A stretch of 22,213 nt of DNA from a virus: positions 1-22,213 of IMG/VR virus record IMGVR_UViG_3300030328_001862. One strand, written 5' to 3'. Position numbers and translations under genes: made by a program. Shown here piece after piece: positions 1-7,832 of this stretch (positions are counted from its first letter, which is position 1; each line of letters starts with the position of its first letter). Below the pieces are notes generated by a model. The model saw only the letters and a program-made list of their open reading frames with translations, had not been told where the DNA came from and searched no databases.

Positions 1-684
1 AGGATTAAAGTGTTTTTGCCAAGTCTTACCTTCGGTACTTAAAAGTTCATAACCAGGAAAACCAGGTTTTATTCCTGGCTTCCTACCTAACGTATCTCTA
101 CCTGTTTCTTCAATGGATTCTAGTTCAGAACCAACAAGCTCATCAATATCTTTTCTATATTTAGCAGCGTTTTTAGTACCAAATATCCAATCCCAAAGCT
201 GAATACTAGCTTCATTTTCATAGGATTGAGCCATATTTCGGTGTAAACCTCCTAACTCAGCAGTTGCTGTCAGATCGTCAGGTATTTTAACGAGACCTCC
301 ACCTATAGATCTTTTAGTACCTTTAACAAAATTCTTTACTTCTTGCCATTCTCTTGCAGTTTCTTCTTTCCATGTAGGAGCTCCTTCTATTTTAGGTAAA
401 GAACCACCACCCCAGTTTCCAGATGAAAACGACTTTGTTTCTGGTTTATCAATATTTACTTTTTCCTTTTCTTTAGGAGCCGTATAACCTTGTAAATATT
501 TCTCTTCTAGTTCTAAATTACGGTTCTCATCCTTTTCAGGTTTATCTGTTGCTGTTTTTGTAGAGCTTTCTTCTGTTGTATCAGTAGAACTTTCAGTAGC
601 TACACCTCCTCCTCCTGTGTATGTACTCTCTTCACCAGGATTAACCCACTCAACAGACCCATCAGGGTGATAAACGTATGGCAT
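1..684 (-). CDS. Internal virion protein, gp16-like position, N-terminal part (runs off the window)
   Basis: An open frame starts at ATG 684 (protein begins MPYVYHPDGSVEWVNPG) and stays open for 228 codons to base 1, so the gene is truncated by the window edge. An in-frame TAA lies directly before the ATG, which fixes the start; no good ribosome binding site is visible. Residues about 15-85 are low complexity, rich in Ser, Thr, Glu and Lys with a GGGG run, and look disordered. A more ordered stretch follows, with aromatic and charged residues such as IQLWDWIFGTKNAAKYRKDI. No transglycosylase motif is seen in the visible part. The call rests on position: in T7-like phages the large gp16 core/ejection protein follows gp15. 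The product would then be ejected with the DNA. A different structural protein is possible. Confidence 0.6.
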   Translation of the reverse strand, partial: MPYVYHPDGSVEWVNPGEESTYTGGGGVATESSTDTTEESSTKTATDKPEKDENRNLELEEKYLQGYTAPKEKEKVNIDKPETKSFSSGNWGGGSLPKIEGAPTWKEETAREWQEVKNFVKGTKRSIGGGLVKIPDDLTATAELGGLHRNMAQSYENEASIQLWDWIFGTKNAAKYRKDIDELVGSELESIEETGRDTLGRKPGIKPGFPGYELLSTEGKTWQKHFNP

Positions 685-743
685 TTACAACAACAAATAC
701 GGTGCTTCCTTCAGAATAAGCTCTATACCTAAAAAGGTCTAAC

Positions 744-3533
744 TTAATCTCCTGAATATAATCCAGTATAAGCCTTTCTAAAGAAATTTCGCTGCTTTAC
801 TTGGTTGTACTGGCTGGTTTTATCTGTATATCCAGAACTGTTATATAGAGATGTGTGGATTTGACCAGGTTTAAAACCTTTACCTGTAGTAGATCCTTCA
901 CCTGACACTTCACGGTTACCAGACATACCCATTGATTCGCTTCTTCTTACCTTTGCACCTACTTTCATGTCGCTATCTAGAAGAGCTATATGACTAGTAA
1001 CTATATGATCCCCAGCCTTTACACCGAAATCTGGGTAATCTTTATCCGCTTTTATAACAACTTGAATACCGTAAGCTCCACTTTCACCTGCAAAAACCAC
1101 CTCACCTCCTACGGGTATAGGTATGAAGTTAGAACTCTGAACGTCGTTACCTTTTCTAGTTTCCCAGATAACACCTCTATCTCCTTCAGCAGTTAAATTC
1201 TTATCATCGTAAATGAATAGGTTGTTTGCTGAGTCATCTGTACCTGTTGAATAGGTAGGAGATCTTAAACCGTCAAGTACTCCTAAGTTCTTCTCCCAAT
1301 CAGGGTAGGCTTTATTAATAGCATCTAATTTGCCGTTATTGAGCTTAGATATTTGGGCTTTAATCAGAGCTGAAGGTGATACTCCTAAGACCTCTGCAGC
1401 ATCAAAAATAGCTGTTTTAGTAGGTAAAGATAATTTATCAAAATCTTGAGGTCTAGCTACTAAAGTATTTATCTCTTTAAATTGATCACTGTTAAACATA
1501 AAGTTCTCTTGAGCGTATTCTAAACCTGTACCTTTAACAGCAAAATAATCTCTATTTCTCATCTTGAAATAATCTAAACCTTGATCATTGTTAGAAGTTA
1601 TTGCATAAGGTGTTTCTACACCATCACCTTTAAAAGATACAGGAGCTGCAGGAGCTACTCTGGTACCCCAACCACCTGTACCAAAAGTGGTATCTGTTTT
1701 ACCCCCTACATCAAAATAAGAATCAATATCGTTATATTCAGGACGTTGTAAAAGCACACCTTTTACTTTTGAAGCTGTTTGTTCTATATACCAAGATTCA
1801 TCCTTATCTGGGTGATCTTCTCTTAACTTGTTCATGATTGTTGTGGCTAATTGTTCAGCTTCTAAAGCGTAAGTACCTTTAGCTAAGTCGTAAGCTTGGC
1901 TTGTTAAATCTTTTACTTCTCGTTGATCTAAATTAGGGTCTCCTGCAATATCTTCGTCAGAAGCTAGAGCTATTTTCAGAGCTTCTTGGGCTCTAGTCAC
2001 AACCTCGTTTATAGGGTTGTTAGCTTTACTAGTATCAGTTCTACTATTAACAGCTTTAGCCATAGCAGCTACAGCTAAAGGATAATAAGTAGTACCACTG
2101 ATTTTGTTTAAGAAATCTGTAGGTAACTCAGTTAAAGATAGATCAGCTTTATATCCTTCTAACTCCTCTGCCCAATCACCTTTTTCTTTACCAGAAGGAG
2201 GTCGACCTTTTAAAGGTAATATCTTATCTATTTCTGCTAAAGCACCTGGTAATGGGTATGGTAAAAGACCTTTACTAGCGAAATCCTGAGCCTCTTTAGT
2301 TAACGTGTCTCTTATTTCAATCTTCTCATCTTCATCTAAAATACCATCCTCTAAAGCATCTACTATTAAAGAGTTTGCTTTAGTCCTAACGTCATTCTTC
2401 CACAAACCTTGTGCATTTGTTATTTCTTTAAGAGCTTGAGTATGAGCTTTGTTTTTTAATGTTTGCTGTTCTAGTACTACTTCTTGAATCCTATCTCTCA
2501 TAGTCATTTTATTCCCTTCACCATCATCAAATCTTAGATCTAATAACTCAACTCCATTCTCTTTAATACCCTTTAAACCGTCAATAAGTGTAGTAGCACC
2601 TAAAGTCTCAGATAAATCATTCCAATTATTCTTATTATTGTCTACATAAATAGAACCTATATTTTCAAAAAACCACTCATTATATTCTCTTTGATCTCCT
2701 GGTTGTCCTGCAGTCCTCCAAGCATCTAAGCCTTTCATATAGGCGATTAAAAAGGCTCCCTCAGCATATTCAACTCCCCTCTCTGTAGTACCTCCAACAG
2801 TTGAGTACTCAGAAGCTTGTAATAGAGGCGATACTATTGCAGCTCTAATAGTTTGATCTACTGTTTCTTGAGCAACATCTAATTCAGCTTCGGCTACAGC
2901 CTTTTTTATACCAACCGTAGCTGTAGCTAATGCTGGATCTATTTTTGCTTCTATCCAATTCTTAGGTAGATAAGAATATTGTTTCTTTAATTCATCAGCT
3001 TCGGCTGCTATAAGAGCTGCTTTTTCAGAAGGGCTTTCTATTCTGGCTAAACGTCCCGCATTATCTGTACCCCATTTAGTTAGTTTTGTAGAAGTTAAAG
3101 CTGCTGCTTCATTAGCTTTTGTACCGTAGTAGTTGAAATTTATATAAGGGTTTTTAAGTTGAACGTATCTAGCCTCTTCAAAAGCCTTCTTAGCTCTTAG
3201 TTTCTCAGCTTCACTAGCATTTTTAAGAGACTGCTCTAAAGCGTAAGTCTCTTGTTTTATTAAATTTTCTGCACTTCTTTTAGCATCTTTCCATCTCTCT
3301 TCTCCTAAATTCTTGATTGTTTTACCTGCAACCCCACTCCAAGTTTGTATAGCTTCTAAACCCTGAGCAACAGACCTATCTGCTACATACTCTCGCCTAT
3401 CTATTAATTGACCACCTACTTGTTGTGGTATCTCTAAAGGAGCTGCAGGTCTAGCAAGCTCTTTAGGTCTTCCAGGGAGAGCGACTCTATCTCTAACCTG
3501 ACGTTGAGGTTTTACTTTATAGCTATTAGTCAT
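744..3533 (-). CDS. Large internal virion protein, gp15-like, with C-terminal degenerate M23-like domain
   Basis: This encodes 929 residues, larger than T7 gp15 (about 750). The start ATG overlaps the stop of the preceding gene as ATGA (3530-3533), so translation is probably coupled. The N-terminal two thirds is alpha-helical in character, rich in Ala, Lys, Glu and Gln, as expected for an internal core protein that is ejected with the genome. Residues about 809-898 differ: the pattern GGEVVFAG, then SGAYGIQVVI, TSHIALL and GQIHTSLY resembles the beta-fold of M23 (LytM-type) peptidases. His848 and His893 fit the two catalytic histidines, but the His/Asp zinc ligands and the second His of HxH (Ser895 here) are missing, so catalysis is doubtful. 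The domain may only bind peptidoglycan. Identity as gp15 rests mainly on gene order. Confidence 0.65.
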   Translation of the reverse strand: MTNSYKVKPQRQVRDRVALPGRPKELARPAAPLEIPQQVGGQLIDRREYVADRSVAQGLEAIQTWSGVAGKTIKNLGEERWKDAKRSAENLIKQETYALEQSLKNASEAEKLRAKKAFEEARYVQLKNPYINFNYYGTKANEAAALTSTKLTKWGTDNAGRLARIESPSEKAALIAAEADELKKQYSYLPKNWIEAKIDPALATATVGIKKAVAEAELDVAQETVDQTIRAAIVSPLLQASEYSTVGGTTERGVEYAEGAFLIAYMKGLDAWRTAGQPGDQREYNEWFFENIGSIYVDNNKNNWNDLSETLGATTLIDGLKGIKENGVELLDLRFDDGEGNKMTMRDRIQEVVLEQQTLKNKAHTQALKEITNAQGLWKNDVRTKANSLIVDALEDGILDEDEKIEIRDTLTKEAQDFASKGLLPYPLPGALAEIDKILPLKGRPPSGKEKGDWAEELEGYKADLSLTELPTDFLNKISGTTYYPLAVAAMAKAVNSRTDTSKANNPINEVVTRAQEALKIALASDEDIAGDPNLDQREVKDLTSQAYDLAKGTYALEAEQLATTIMNKLREDHPDKDESWYIEQTASKVKGVLLQRPEYNDIDSYFDVGGKTDTTFGTGGWGTRVAPAAPVSFKGDGVETPYAITSNNDQGLDYFKMRNRDYFAVKGTGLEYAQENFMFNSDQFKEINTLVARPQDFDKLSLPTKTAIFDAAEVLGVSPSALIKAQISKLNNGKLDAINKAYPDWEKNLGVLDGLRSPTYSTGTDDSANNLFIYDDKNLTAEGDRGVIWETRKGNDVQSSNFIPIPVGGEVVFAGESGAYGIQVVIKADKDYPDFGVKAGDHIVTSHIALLDSDMKVGAKVRRSESMGMSGNREVSGEGSTTGKGFKPGQIHTSLYNSSGYTDKTSQYNQVKQRNFFRKAYTGLYSGD

Positions 3534-4253
3534 GAGGATTTAGGTTTTAAAGAATCTTTGTAATCTAGAGCTGCATTAGCAAGTTTACCTACAGCGTTAA
3601 TAGCAAATAGACTACTGCTACCTGTAGAAGCTGAAGGTGGTTCATAACCTTCAACTTTCATAGGAGCCATAGGTTTAACAGGGTCTGCTACTGGTTGAGG
3701 TGTATAGAACTGAACCTGATTAATAGTATTCTGACGAGCTACATCTAGTGATTCAGCAGCTCTAACCTTATCTGCTAACCTCCACTCACGAGTGATTTGA
3801 CGGTTACTTAGGTTGGATAAATACTGCTGTTTATATTGATCTCTCATAACATTTATAGTCCTACCTACCTGACCTCCTGCTACCTTTTTAGCTGAATCAA
3901 CTACAGTTTTCAATCTTATTTCTTCTAGTTCTAAATCATCTACAGCTTCTTCCTCGTAGAATTGACCATCAAGATCTGCAATCTTCTTAGCAAAATTCTC
4001 TGTAGCTAAATCAGTTACATCTGCTTTATAAACTGCTTGCTGCTTTTCACGATCACTTTCATACTGCCGCATCTTTTGAGTGTAATCTTCAGCTCTATAC
4101 CAAGACTTTAATTGCCATTCATAATCTCTATAATTCTTTCTATTAGTGTGAGCTAATTCAGTCCAGTATTGAGTTTTTTTAGCTTCTGCTTGTGATATAG
4201 CTTGATATTTACTAACTTGTCCTGAGAAATAGTCTCCTATAAGATTTAGCCAT
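3530..4253 (-). CDS. Internal virion protein, gp14-like; reading frame interrupted near the 5' end (+1 shift needed)
   Basis: The likely start is ATG 4253, which overlaps the gp12 stop as TAATG and has AGGAAG about 8 bases upstream. Read directly it gives only MAKSYRRLFLRTS before a TAG at 4214-4212. The next frame is open without a stop from just after the gp12 TAA to the stop at 3530, but its first 60 codons contain no ATG, GTG or TTG; the first is ATG 4072. Those codons still look like protein (for example QYWTELAHTNRKNY and YEWQLKSWYRAEDY) and run smoothly into the rest. A +1 shift at TTTC (4229-4226) joins the two parts into about 240 residues, helical and Glu/Lys/Gln-rich, close to the size of T7 gp14 (196). 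Position between gp12 and gp15 supports the name. A sequencing indel, or a real but shorter 180-residue product from ATG 4072, cannot be excluded. Confidence 0.6.
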
Positions 4254-7138
4254 TACTGATACTTCCTCGCTACATCAAAATACAAGCCAGTCCATTCTAG
4301 GGCAACAAACTTGGCTTGGTCGATGCTGTTGTTCACTACCTCTATCGTAACTTGGTCATTCCTACTTTGGATATAAGCTCTAAACTTAGCTTCTTCAAAA
4401 TCAGATATATTACTAATTACTATTCCAGAATTTAAAGGGGCTCTTCGATCAAATTCGTAGGTTGTTTTGCTTCTGTGATCAGGAGTAACATCTACTTGGA
4501 AGTATCTTGCATCATTGTAGTAAACATCAACATATCGTAATTGAAGGCGACCAGTACGATTACCAATAAAAGTGTTGTCAGTCGCAGTTCTTGAATAGGG
4601 CATGAGCTGAGGCGGTTGAAACTTGAACGTATATTGCTCACCAAAGATCCAAGAGCTTCCACTAAAATTTCCCAAACTGTCACAAACAAAACTATTAACG
4701 CCAGCAGGAACAGTCTGAGCCACGACCCAACGTTTCTCAGCTTCGTTTGCATCAGTTTTATCTTTTTTGATAACACAGAATTGACTAGCATTTACTGTGT
4801 AGTAGGGGAGGGTAACTGTTGTTTTGTTAGTTAAACCACTGTAATTAAAAGTAACTGCTCCTAAATCTGTAGTTATAGAACTAGATAATTGTCTATCCAG
4901 TAAGAACAGATCTTTTTCCTCTTGAGGAGGTCTAGAAGAATTGATACCTTCTAAATAGTATTTAACAGTTCCATTCTCGGTGTACTTAGTAACTGAAAGC
5001 AACGTTCCTTCAACAAAGTCACACCAATGAATAGTCTTATTGGGGAATGTCCATTTAGACCAGGCGTTTTGTTTATTACTTAAAGAGCCTCCAGACGCTT
5101 CCCAAAAGAATTGGTATATATACAAAGCATCTGGATCATCACTACTTAGGGCTATTAAATATTGATCAGTACGACTAACAGCTAAAGAGTCTATATTTTT
5201 AGGTATTAACTTAGGAACAGTTTCAGTTATAACAGCAGTTTGTCCAAGGTTAATACCAACAGTACGGTCAGTAGTAATAAAAGTATGTAACCCTGTGAAG
5301 TCGCCTTCTTTAACAGGGAATATAACTTGGGGTCCAACTTGTTGAGGTTTGACATTAGATTCCATGCTAATAGAACTAATCCTACCTACAGAAGCTGTTT
5401 CTGGACTGAATGTAACGTTATCTCCTGAATACAATCTGAACTGGTTTTCATTAGAAAATAGTACTAATTCATCCTGCTGTTGTAGAGCATAATTAAGTAC
5501 AGCTACATCGTTACTAACTGCTGTTAAATCAATAGGGTCTGTATCTATTACTTGTAAAGCAGATTGAATCCAAAAATTATAATAAGCACCAGCTTCACTC
5601 AGTATTATATTTTCTCCACTTATAAAACCTAAACGGTTTTTAAAGAAGACTATATCTGTAATCTTATTATTAACAAAACTTGGGCCTTCCATTTCCTCTT
5701 CATCACCAGCTAACCTATTAGTCCATCCTGGTATAGCAACTGTTGTAGATCCATCAGTATAGTTGCTACCACTGAAGGGTTGGAATGTGAACCTTGTAAG
5801 ACCTGAATCGTTTTTGTAATAAACAAAAGCGTGAGGCATAGTGGCATCTTCTAACTGGCCTGCTGTTCCCCAGCCTCCTACTTCTTCCCAGGAACCTCTA
5901 CCATAAGTTCCGTTAGCAGTTACGTTTTCTGCGTTAAATTTTAAATAGTAAGAACTTAAATCTGCTGAACCGTCAGGAGCAACTATAACTGTATAACCTT
6001 CCCAACCTGCTGCTGGTAATTCGAGGATACTAGTAACCTGATTAGAGAAACCATCCATTAGAGTATTACCTCTAGCGTCAGCAGCTACAAAGCTTTTAAA
6101 AGACCTAGAACCACTTGCTAACCCTATTAAGATTTGAGAATCTTTAACACTGAATGTTAGATGATTACTTGAATCTGCAGTATCTAAAGCATTTTTAAGT
6201 TCTGTAGCAATGGTTTGGGTACTAACAGCCGTGCCTGAAGCAAGAGTAGGTGTTGTGTAGTTACCACTAACTGTGTCTCCATTATCCAGTTCAATATCAA
6301 TTTGATACTTAGTGGCATAATCAACTAGTTTTACATTTACTTGAGCTTTAATTGGTACATAAGAATTACTTATGTTAGCTATGTTGTATCTAGTTAAAGT
6401 TTCAGAACTGTCGTAAGTTACATCCTTTTGTATGTTGGTTATAAATACAAAATCTTGGAAAGAAGTAGCTCTAAATCTATCCCTAGCTCTTCCTGAACCT
6501 CTTAAATATGCAAGGTTGGTAGAAGTTATTCCTGAAAAAACCTGCTGAATAGGTACAACAGTAGGTAATATCCCACTAATAGGTTCGACATTAGCTACTG
6601 CAGATACAAAGGTTTTACTAGATGTAACTGTTAAAGTTTTACTACTACCAGCATTGCTATCTGCATTTAGATCCAGAGTCATTTGGTTAGTACCAAGCTC
6701 TGTGATTTTTGCTCCCGTAGGAATACTGCTACCACTAACTGTAGAACCTACAAATAAATCAGTAGTTCCTCCTGAAGTAATAGATACGACAGGACTACCA
6801 TTTGTTGTGGTGCAAGTCTTGGTTACAGTAGAACTATCATCACAAACAATTAATACAAATCTTTCATCTGTACTTCTGTTATAAACAAAATACCAAGCTT
6901 CATCCCATTTAATAGTCCCACTTAAGTTATTACCAGGAGTACCGTGACCGTCATATTTAGTTAGAGTATCAATCTGTTTTAAGGGTACAGAACCTAATCT
7001 CTTTTTAAGACCTTCTACTAAATCACAGTTAGCATTTTCCAAATTTTTAGAAAAACCAGGAAGTATGAAACTATTAGCTTGTTGATTCATCCCCTTATTG
7101 AGGGGTCCAATAATTTGACTATAAAGTTCTTTTGCCAT
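4253..7138 (-). CDS. Tail tubular protein B, gp12-like (nozzle)
   Basis: This 961-residue protein begins MAKELYSQIIGPLNKGMNQQ, and its N-terminus (SFILPGFSKNLENANCDLVEGLKKRLGS) follows the gp12 pattern in which a short segment leads into repeated beta-propeller-like sheets. Motifs such as FKNRLGFISGENIILSEAG and QQDELVLFSNENQF are typical of the T7 nozzle family. It forms the distal hexameric tail tube below gp11. It is longer than T7 gp12 (about 794); part of the excess is a Gly/Ser/Thr-rich insert at about residues 104-174 (see findings). The start overlaps the gp11 stop as TAATG, the same arrangement as at its own 3' end with the next gene, so gp11, gp12 and gp14-like are probably translationally coupled. 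The ribosome binding site is weak. Confidence 0.93.
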   Translation of the reverse strand: MAKELYSQIIGPLNKGMNQQANSFILPGFSKNLENANCDLVEGLKKRLGSVPLKQIDTLTKYDGHGTPGNNLSGTIKWDEAWYFVYNRSTDERFVLIVCDDSSTVTKTCTTTNGSPVVSITSGGTTDLFVGSTVSGSSIPTGAKITELGTNQMTLDLNADSNAGSSKTLTVTSSKTFVSAVANVEPISGILPTVVPIQQVFSGITSTNLAYLRGSGRARDRFRATSFQDFVFITNIQKDVTYDSSETLTRYNIANISNSYVPIKAQVNVKLVDYATKYQIDIELDNGDTVSGNYTTPTLASGTAVSTQTIATELKNALDTADSSNHLTFSVKDSQILIGLASGSRSFKSFVAADARGNTLMDGFSNQVTSILELPAAGWEGYTVIVAPDGSADLSSYYLKFNAENVTANGTYGRGSWEEVGGWGTAGQLEDATMPHAFVYYKNDSGLTRFTFQPFSGSNYTDGSTTVAIPGWTNRLAGDEEEMEGPSFVNNKITDIVFFKNRLGFISGENIILSEAGAYYNFWIQSALQVIDTDPIDLTAVSNDVAVLNYALQQQDELVLFSNENQFRLYSGDNVTFSPETASVGRISSISMESNVKPQQVGPQVIFPVKEGDFTGLHTFITTDRTVGINLGQTAVITETVPKLIPKNIDSLAVSRTDQYLIALSSDDPDALYIYQFFWEASGGSLSNKQNAWSKWTFPNKTIHWCDFVEGTLLSVTKYTENGTVKYYLEGINSSRPPQEEKDLFLLDRQLSSSITTDLGAVTFNYSGLTNKTTVTLPYYTVNASQFCVIKKDKTDANEAEKRWVVAQTVPAGVNSFVCDSLGNFSGSSWIFGEQYTFKFQPPQLMPYSRTATDNTFIGNRTGRLQLRYVDVYYNDARYFQVDVTPDHRSKTTYEFDRRAPLNSGIVISNISDFEEAKFRAYIQSRNDQVTIEVVNNSIDQAKFVALEWTGLYFDVARKYQ

Positions 7139-7773
7139 TAGCGATTTAAGATGTCAGGACCAAAAGTTGTTAATACACGACCACCATACATATCATCAGG
7201 ACCACTGATGTAGTTATAGTTTTGTGCCATATCTTCTGTACGTCTAAGTATTCTTAAAGCATTTTCTTCATCCTCCGAGGTGTAAGCTTCAATACTGTTA
7301 GAAGTTATCGCTCGGTTTGCAAATATTCTACCTGCACGAATCATGATATATCTGCGACCTGTTTCTGGAATGCTATCCCAATCCAATTCTTCTACTACTT
7401 CAGCTACTAGATCAGTTGTACTACCTGTTAAAGCTACACCTAAACTCCCTCTTAAATCATATGTAGCATCAACACGATCATACAATTTTGTACCCCTCAG
7501 TATAAAACGCTGTGAAGGGTATGAAATGGGATTGAAGCGTACAGCAAGAGTACTGCTAGAAAGAGTGGAATGACCATTTGCATCTAAGGGGATGTTTGCA
7601 TAAAGACGAGTGTTCCAAGACCATCCTGCACCTTGAACTTCTGTACTTATTTCATCTAACACACTTTCTGCAAGACTAGTATCCCCAGTTAAAGGTGGGG
7701 TTAAAGAGTTAACAGGTGCTTCCCCAATAATGGAAAGAAGTGTATTTATTGCTTTTAATTTTGTTGTTGCCAT
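7138..7773 (-). CDS. Tail tubular protein A, gp11-like (adaptor)
   Basis: This encodes 211 residues (T7 gp11 is 196). The N-terminus has the family pattern: an Asn-Thr-Leu-Leu-x-x-Ile-Gly-Glu segment, then Asp-Thr-Ser-Leu-Ala and the conserved GAGWSWNT stretch around residues 48-55. The region FANRAITSN near residue 150 is also typical. The protein forms the dodecameric ring between portal and nozzle. The gene lies directly after the capsid terminator; the start ATG 7773 is preceded only by the A/T-rich tail of that terminator, with no recognisable ribosome binding site. It overlaps gp12 by one base (TAATG). Confidence 0.93.
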   Translation of the reverse strand: MATTKLKAINTLLSIIGEAPVNSLTPPLTGDTSLAESVLDEISTEVQGAGWSWNTRLYANIPLDANGHSTLSSSTLAVRFNPISYPSQRFILRGTKLYDRVDATYDLRGSLGVALTGSTTDLVAEVVEELDWDSIPETGRRYIMIRAGRIFANRAITSNSIEAYTSEDEENALRILRRTEDMAQNYNYISGPDDMYGGRVLTTFGPDILNR

Positions 7774-7781
7774 ATATAAAC

Positions 7782-7808
7782 AAAAAGGGGAAACATACGC
7801 CTCCCCTT
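7782..7808 (-). terminator. Rho-independent terminator after the capsid gene
   Basis: On the minus strand AAGGGG, a 12-base loop and CCCCTT are followed by TTTG. The hairpin arms are at 7808-7803 and 7790-7785. It lies between capsid and gp11, where T7 carries its main late terminator T-phi, so it probably lowers transcription of tail genes relative to the capsid. The stem is only six pairs, so termination is likely partial, as needed for the downstream tail genes. Confidence 0.75.
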
Positions 7809-7814
7809 ATTGTA

Positions 7815-7828
7815 TTAGGTTTTCCTAA
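7815..7828 (-). other. Small hairpin directly after the capsid stop codon
   Basis: TTAGG, a four-base loop and CCTAA form a perfect five-pair stem beginning a few bases after the capsid TAA and just upstream of the terminator hairpin at 7782-7808. It has no T tract of its own. It could protect the 3' end of the capsid message or be chance in A/T-rich DNA. Confidence 0.4.
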
Positions 7829-7832
7829 GTAT

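Noticed and set aside
990-1196. Plus-strand open frames inside the virion genes (for example 990-1196, 6654-6884, 12442-12654)
   Set aside because: They lie opposite well-supported genes, have no ribosome binding sites and read as low-complexity shadows.
4174-4180. A7 run on the minus strand as the site of the frame change in the gp14-like gene
   Set aside because: The stop of the ATG 4253 frame (4214-4212) comes before the run and the long frame is open on both sides of it, so the shift must lie upstream.
4492-4791. A 99-codon minus-strand frame inside gp12
   Set aside because: It overlaps a confident gp12 coding region in another frame and looks like a translated shadow without family features.
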